Positions 59,044 to 64,000 of a stretch of 64,000 nucleotides of DNA are shown here, one piece after another. Each line of letters begins with the position of its first letter. The first letter of the stretch is position 1. The notes below the pieces were generated by a model. It made no database searches and was not told the origin of the DNA. It was given only the letters and a program-made list of their open reading frames with translations. The translations under genes and the position numbers were made by a program. The DNA is from Bacteroidales bacterium (lineage in GTDB: Bacteria; Bacteroidota; Bacteroidia; Bacteroidales; Bacteroidaceae): NCBI GenBank assembly GCA_018064685.1, contig JAGHUS010000064.1, positions 1-64,000 of the forward strand. The letters run 5' to 3'.

Positions 59044-60891
59044 ATGGAACCTTTAAAGCATGAATGTGGAGTGGCGATGATCAGATTGTTGAAGCCACTC
59101 AGTTACTACGAACAAAAGTACGGGACCCAACAGTATGGTCTCAACAAACTCTATCTCTTGATGGAAAAGCAGCACAACCGCGGACAGGAAGGAGCGGGAA
59201 TAGCTTGCGTGAAGCTCTCGGCCAACCCTGGCGAGGACTATATGTTTCGCGAGCGTGCTGTGGGCACTACGGCCATCACCGAGGTGTTCAACGCCATACA
59301 CGAGAAGGCTGAGCAGGATGATTTCCGCGCCGAACTCTATATGGGGCATCTGCGCTATTCCACAACGGGAAAGAGCGGCATCGACTACATCCACCCCTTC
59401 TTGCGCCGCAACAACTGGCGGGCCAAGAACCTGGCACTGTGCGGCAACTTCAACCTGACGAATGTGGACGAGGTGTTCGAGCAGATCGTGTCCGAGGGGC
59501 AGCATCCACGCAAGTATGCCGACACGCACATCATGCTGGAACAGCTGGGGCACCGCCTTGACCGCGAAGTGGAACGCGTGTATAATATAAATAAGGAGAA
59601 GGGACTGCGGGGCGTGCAGCTGACGCAGGCCATCGAGGAACAGGTGGATATGGCCAATGTGCTGCGCACGGCCAGTCCTACGTGGGACGGTGGCTATGTG
59701 ATGTGCGGCCTTACCGGCAGTGGCGAGTCCTTTGCTTTGCGCGACCCTTGGGGCATCCGTTCTGCCTTTTGGTATCAGGACGACGAGATCATCGTCCTGG
59801 CCAGCGAGCGTCCTGTCATCCAGACCGTCTTGAACGTGCCCATCGAGAGTATTCACGAACTGCAACCCGGTCAGGCCATCTTCACCAACAAGGCTGGTGC
59901 CATGCGTCTGGAGCAGATCAACCTGCCCAAGGAGAAGCGCGCCTGTGTCTTCGAGCGCATCTACTTCAGCCGTGGCAGCGACATGGATATCTATCGCGAA
60001 CGAAAGGAGATGGGACGACTGCTGGTAGACCAGATCCTTCCCGCCATAGACCACGACATCGAGCACACCGTCTTCTCTTACATTCCCAATACGGCCGAGG
60101 CTGCCTACTACGGACTGCTGGAGGGAATGGACGAATATCTGAACAAGGTGAAGATAGAGAAGCTCTCGTCGCTCTTCTCGCCTCTTTCCGACAAGGCCGA
60201 TTCTTCTTCTCCCAGCACTTCTCTCTACAAGATTCTCTCTATGCGTATTCGCAGCGAGAAGGTGGCTATCAAGGACATCAAGCTCCGTACCTTCATTGCC
60301 GAGGGCAACAGTCGCAATGACCTGGCAGCCCATGTCTACGATGTCACGTACGGCAGTCTGCAGCCCTATGTCGACAACCTCGTCATCATCGACGACAGCA
60401 TTGTGCGCGGCACTACACTGCGTCAGAGTATCATCCGCATCCTCGACCGTCTGCATCCCAAGAAGACCATCATCGTGTCTTCCTCACCGCAGATTCGCTA
60501 TCCCGACTACTACGGCATCGACATGTCCAGCATGGATCAGTTCATCGCCTTCAAGGCAGCCATAGCACTGCTCGAGGAGCGCGGCATGGCAAACGTGGTA
60601 AGGGAGGTGTACGAAAGTTTGTCGGACGACAATCTGCCCGAAGGCGAGAATCCCATCAAGCGCATCTATGCGCCGTTCACCGACAAGGAGATATCGGCCA
60701 AGATAGCCGAACTGCTCACGCCTCCCGATGTCGAGACGAAGGTGGAGCTCATCTTCCAGACCATCGAGGGACTGCGCAAGGCATGTCCCCAGCACGCTGG
60801 CGATTGGTACTTCACCGGTAACTATCCCACACCTGGCGGACTGAGAATGCTGAAACGAGCCTTTGCCGACTACTACGAGTCCAAGCTCTAA
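59044..60891 (+). CDS. purF: Amidophosphoribosyltransferase (class II glutamine amidotransferase)
   Basis: 615 aa; ECGVAMIRLL, KQHNRGQEGAGIACVKL, MGHLRYSTTGKSG, PRPP-binding VIIDDSIVRGTTLRQSI. Confidence 0.9.
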   Translation: MEPLKHECGVAMIRLLKPLSYYEQKYGTQQYGLNKLYLLMEKQHNRGQEGAGIACVKLSANPGEDYMFRERAVGTTAITEVFNAIHEKAEQDDFRAELYMGHLRYSTTGKSGIDYIHPFLRRNNWRAKNLALCGNFNLTNVDEVFEQIVSEGQHPRKYADTHIMLEQLGHRLDREVERVYNINKEKGLRGVQLTQAIEEQVDMANVLRTASPTWDGGYVMCGLTGSGESFALRDPWGIRSAFWYQDDEIIVLASERPVIQTVLNVPIESIHELQPGQAIFTNKAGAMRLEQINLPKEKRACVFERIYFSRGSDMDIYRERKEMGRLLVDQILPAIDHDIEHTVFSYIPNTAEAAYYGLLEGMDEYLNKVKIEKLSSLFSPLSDKADSSSPSTSLYKILSMRIRSEKVAIKDIKLRTFIAEGNSRNDLAAHVYDVTYGSLQPYVDNLVIIDDSIVRGTTLRQSIIRILDRLHPKKTIIVSSSPQIRYPDYYGIDMSSMDQFIAFKAAIALLEERGMANVVREVYESLSDDNLPEGENPIKRIYAPFTDKEISAKIAELLTPPDVETKVELIFQTIEGLRKACPQHAGDWYFTGNYPTPGGLRMLKRAFADYYESKL

Positions 60892-60892
60892 A

Positions 60893-61055
60893 ACTCTGAA
60901 CTAAAAACTCAGAACTCTAAACTCAAAAACTCCAAACTTTCCACTTTCCACTCTCAACTACTCTAAACTCTGAACTCTAAACTCTAAACTCCAAACTTTC
61001 CACTTTCCACTCTCAACTGCTCTAAACTCTGAACTCTAAACTCTAAACTCAAAAA
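60893..61055. repeat. Heptamer-based tandem repeats (ACTCTAA/ACTTTCC...), 59-bp higher-order unit x2
   Basis: 59-bp block ctccaaactttccactttccactctcaact... starts at 60930 and again at 60989. Confidence 0.9.
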
Positions 61056-61058
61056 CAA

Positions 61059-62654
61059 ATGTGTCATTATATTTTTGTTACAGGAGGCGTTGTTTCCTCA
61101 TTAGGCAAGGGCATCATCTCTGCCTCTATCGGTAAGCTCTTGCAGGCTCGCGGCTATCGCATCACCATCCAGAAGTTCGACCCCTACATCAACATCGACC
61201 CCGGTACCCTCAACCCCTACGAGCACGGCGAGTGCTACGTGACGGTGGACGGTATGGAGACCGACCTCGACCTGGGACACTACGAGCGTTTCACAGGCAT
61301 CCGGACCACTCGTGCCAACTCCATGACCACGGGCCGCATCTACAAGTCGGTCATCGACAAGGAGCGTCGTGGCGATTATCTGGGTAAGACCATTCAGGTC
61401 GTCCCTCACATCACCGACGAGATAAAGCAGTCCATCACCCATCTTGGCGATACGGGTCAGTATGACTTCGTGATAACCGAGATTGGCGGTACGATTGGCG
61501 ATATCGAGAGTGCTCCTTATCTCGAGGCCATTCGTCAGTTGAAATGGGAACTGGGACGCAACGCCGTCTCTGTTCACCTCACTTACGTTCCCTATCTGAA
61601 GGCGGCTGGCGAACTGAAGACCAAGCCCACACAGCATTCTGTCAAGGAGATGCTGAGCTATGGTATTCAGCCCGACTTGCTGGTGTTGCGCACCGAGTGT
61701 CATCTCAGCGATGGCCTTCGTCAGAAGGTGGCTGGCTTCTGTAATGTCGACCTCGAGTGTGTCATCCAGAGCGAAGACCTGCCCAGCATCTACGAGGTGC
61801 CCGTCAACATGCAGCGTCAAGGTCTTGATGCCGCCATCCTTCGCAAGATGGATATCCCCGTTGGCGAGACGCCTTCACTGGGTCCCTGGCGTCATTTCCT
61901 CGAACTCCGTCAGTCGGCCACCGAGGTGGTCAACATCGCACTGGTGGGCAAGTACGACTTGCAGGATGCCTACAAGAGCATCAACGAGAGCTTGTCGCAT
62001 GCCGCTACCTATCATCATCGCAAAGTCAAGATTACGTTCGTCAATTCCGAGACTATTGATGCCTCTTCAGTGGCTTCCAAGTTGAGTGGTTTTGACGGAC
62101 TGGTCATCTGTCCCGGATTCGGACAGCGTGGCATCGAGGGTAAGATTCTGGCTGCACAATATGCACGCGAGAACGACGTTCCTTGCTTCGGCATCTGTCT
62201 GGGTATGCAGATGATTGTCATCGAGTTTGCACGCAACGTCTTGGGATATGCCGATGCCAATAGTCGTGAGATGGATGCCGAGACCACACATCCCGTCATC
62301 GACATGATGGAGGAGCAGAAACATATTGCCGATATGGGTGGCACGATGCGTCTTGGCGCATACGATTGCAAACTGAAGTCTGGCAGTCGCGTGCAGACTG
62401 TCTATGGTGCCGACATGATTGCCGAGCGCCATCGTCATCGCTACGAACTGAACAGTAAGTATACCGAAGAGTTTGAGACTGCGGGCTTATGCATCAGTGG
62501 TACGAATCCGCAGAGTGGCTTGGCCGAGATTGTCGAGATTCCTTCTCACCGCTTCTATGTCGGAACACAGTTCCACCCCGAATACTCAAGCACCGTCCTC
62601 CGTCCTCATCCCCTTTTCATGGCGTTTATGGATGTCATTGTCGGAGAAAAGTAG
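61059..62654 (+). CDS. pyrG: CTP synthase
   Basis: 531 aa; FVTGGVVSSLGKGIISASIGKLLQARGYRITIQKFDPYINIDPGTLNPYEHGECYVTVDG; GATase FGICLGMQMIVIEFARNV. Confidence 0.98.
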   Translation: MCHYIFVTGGVVSSLGKGIISASIGKLLQARGYRITIQKFDPYINIDPGTLNPYEHGECYVTVDGMETDLDLGHYERFTGIRTTRANSMTTGRIYKSVIDKERRGDYLGKTIQVVPHITDEIKQSITHLGDTGQYDFVITEIGGTIGDIESAPYLEAIRQLKWELGRNAVSVHLTYVPYLKAAGELKTKPTQHSVKEMLSYGIQPDLLVLRTECHLSDGLRQKVAGFCNVDLECVIQSEDLPSIYEVPVNMQRQGLDAAILRKMDIPVGETPSLGPWRHFLELRQSATEVVNIALVGKYDLQDAYKSINESLSHAATYHHRKVKITFVNSETIDASSVASKLSGFDGLVICPGFGQRGIEGKILAAQYARENDVPCFGICLGMQMIVIEFARNVLGYADANSREMDAETTHPVIDMMEEQKHIADMGGTMRLGAYDCKLKSGSRVQTVYGADMIAERHRHRYELNSKYTEEFETAGLCISGTNPQSGLAEIVEIPSHRFYVGTQFHPEYSSTVLRPHPLFMAFMDVIVGEK

Positions 62655-62692
62655 GCGCAAAACTTAATTCACTTTTGTTGCTAAAGTTATTA

Positions 62693-62874
62693 GTGTAGAG
62701 CGTAGAGTTTAGAGTGTAGAGTAGTGGGATAGTGTAGAGTTTTAAGTTAGTGAGTTAACTTGTTCAACTCAATAACTATGAACTTTCTAAACTACATCCC
62801 CCCCCTGCACTCTCAACTCTCAACTCTAAATTACTCTCAACTACTCTAAACACTAAACTCTAAACTCTAAACTA
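62693..62874. repeat. Heptamer repeats in opposing orientation (imperfect long inverted repeat)
   Basis: gtagagcgtagagtttagagtgtagagtagtg (left arm) versus cactctcaactctcaactctaaa...actaaactctaaactctaaact (right arm). Confidence 0.85.
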
Positions 62875-62961
62875 GTTTCGCGCTTGCGAAACAATATTTG
62901 CCCTATTTGCTTGCAAATCTCAAAAGAATAGCGTAACTTTGTGTATCAAACATTGTTTGTC

Positions 62962-64000
62962 ATGAAGAACGCTATTTCTTTTTTATGTCTCTTTTGGCTG
63001 TGTGTATCGGGACAGGTGCAGGCGCAGTCGTTCGTGCACGAACCGTCTTCTACCTACGAGTGGCCTACCGATGAGGCTGTGTTGCAGAGCTTGGACAAGT
63101 GGCGTGACCAGAAGTTCGGCATCATCCTGCATTGGGGACTCTACTCTGTGCCGGGCATTGTCGAGTCGTGGCAGCTTACCAGCGAGGATTGGATCACTCC
63201 CGATCCGGTTCGCACCTATCAGCAGTTCAAGGACTGGTATTGGGGACTCATCGACGAGTTCAATCCCGTTCAGTTCGACCCCGACCAGTGGGCACAGGTG
63301 GCACAGGAGGCGGGCATGAGATATATGGTCTTCACCACCAAGCATCATGATGGCTTCTGTCTGTACGATTCTCGCTACACCGATTTCTCTGTGGCGCACT
63401 CGGCCTTTGCCCAAAACCAGAAGGCTGATGTGGCTCGTTATGTTTTCGACGCATTCCGGAAGCGTGGCATGATGATTGGTTGCTACTTCTCCAAACCAGA
63501 CTGGCACAGCGAGGATTATTGGTGGAATGCCAAGGCTACGCCTAACAGACTTCACAATTACAACATTTCGCAATACCCCGAACGTTGGAATCGCTATAAG
63601 TCGTTCGTTTATAACCAGGTAGACGAGTTGATGAGCCGTTATGGCAAGATGGACATACTGTGGCTGGACGGTGGGTGGTGCACACCTCCTCGCGAAGACA
63701 TCTCTCTGGATAGCATCGTCGACAATGCACGTCGTCATCAGCCCGGACTTATAGTCGTCGATCGTGCCTGTGCGGGTAAGCATGAGAACTACCAGACACC
63801 CGAGCAGCGCATTCCCGACCATCAAGTCACAACGCCTTGGGAGAGCTGTCTCACTATGACCTACGACTGGGGCTGGACCGATCACCCTGTCTATAAGTCG
63901 CCGGCCAAGATTATCGCTACACTGGCCGAGGTCGTGGCAAAGGGTGGTTCGCTGCTCTTGGGTGTCGGACCGAATCCCCAAGGCATCATCGAGGATGGTT
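62962..64000 (+). CDS. Alpha-L-fucosidase, GH29 family (truncated by window edge; absent from the ORF track)
   Basis: ATG 62962: MKNAISFLCLFWLCVSGQVQAQSFVHEPSSTYEWPTDEAVLQSLDKWRDQKFGIILHWGLYSVPGIVESW...; TTKHHDGFCLYDSRYTDF; MDILWLDGGW. Confidence 0.92.
   Translation, partial: MKNAISFLCLFWLCVSGQVQAQSFVHEPSSTYEWPTDEAVLQSLDKWRDQKFGIILHWGLYSVPGIVESWQLTSEDWITPDPVRTYQQFKDWYWGLIDEFNPVQFDPDQWAQVAQEAGMRYMVFTTKHHDGFCLYDSRYTDFSVAHSAFAQNQKADVARYVFDAFRKRGMMIGCYFSKPDWHSEDYWWNAKATPNRLHNYNISQYPERWNRYKSFVYNQVDELMSRYGKMDILWLDGGWCTPPREDISLDSIVDNARRHQPGLIVVDRACAGKHENYQTPEQRIPDHQVTTPWESCLTMTYDWGWTDHPVYKSPAKIIATLAEVVAKGGSLLLGVGPNPQGIIEDG

Noticed and set aside
59053-60456. 467-aa minus-strand ORF
   Set aside because: Antisense to purF; composition fits a mirror frame of conserved codons.
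60893-61055. Possible CRISPR array or MITE
   Set aside because: Low-complexity heptamer repeats without spacers, terminal inverted repeats or target-site duplications.

Overview
The window looks like a Bacteroidales (Prevotella-like) chromosome segment; that assignment is inferred from gene families and TAnnTTTG-type promoters. Housekeeping genes: tRNA-Ser(GGA), TatD, polyprenyl synthetase, TonB, PorQ, cmk, ispH, meaB, dus, pnp, methylmalonyl-CoA mutase mutA/mutB, gdhA, purF, pyrG. Accessory regions: (1) a compact NRPS cluster at 17.75-29.54 kb, all on the minus strand, transcribed in the order PPTase, ATP-grasp ligase, 2515-aa two-module NRPS, GNAT, MATE exporter. The NRPS has a Cys-nucleophile-type thioesterase (GWCYGG), a degenerate half condensation domain, and four perfect tandem heptamers inside the first adenylation domain. 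By direct translation, gain or loss of one heptamer truncates the protein, so the NRPS may be phase variable. (2) A 36.5-43 kb locus with a lipoprotein/TPR/TM/HTH regulator, two small secreted proteins, a GLPGLI protein and a TonB-receptor-like barrel. (3) A 43-57 kb locus with an AspT/YidE-type transporter, a one-component HTCS-like regulator lacking kinase and receiver domains, a phosphatase-GH127 fusion and an HEXXH-containing secreted protein. A GH29 alpha-L-fucosidase gene runs off the right edge and an ExbB-like gene off the left edge. Several intergenic regions carry short tandem repeats, many with a 7-bp period. All family names come from reading motifs; no database search was run.
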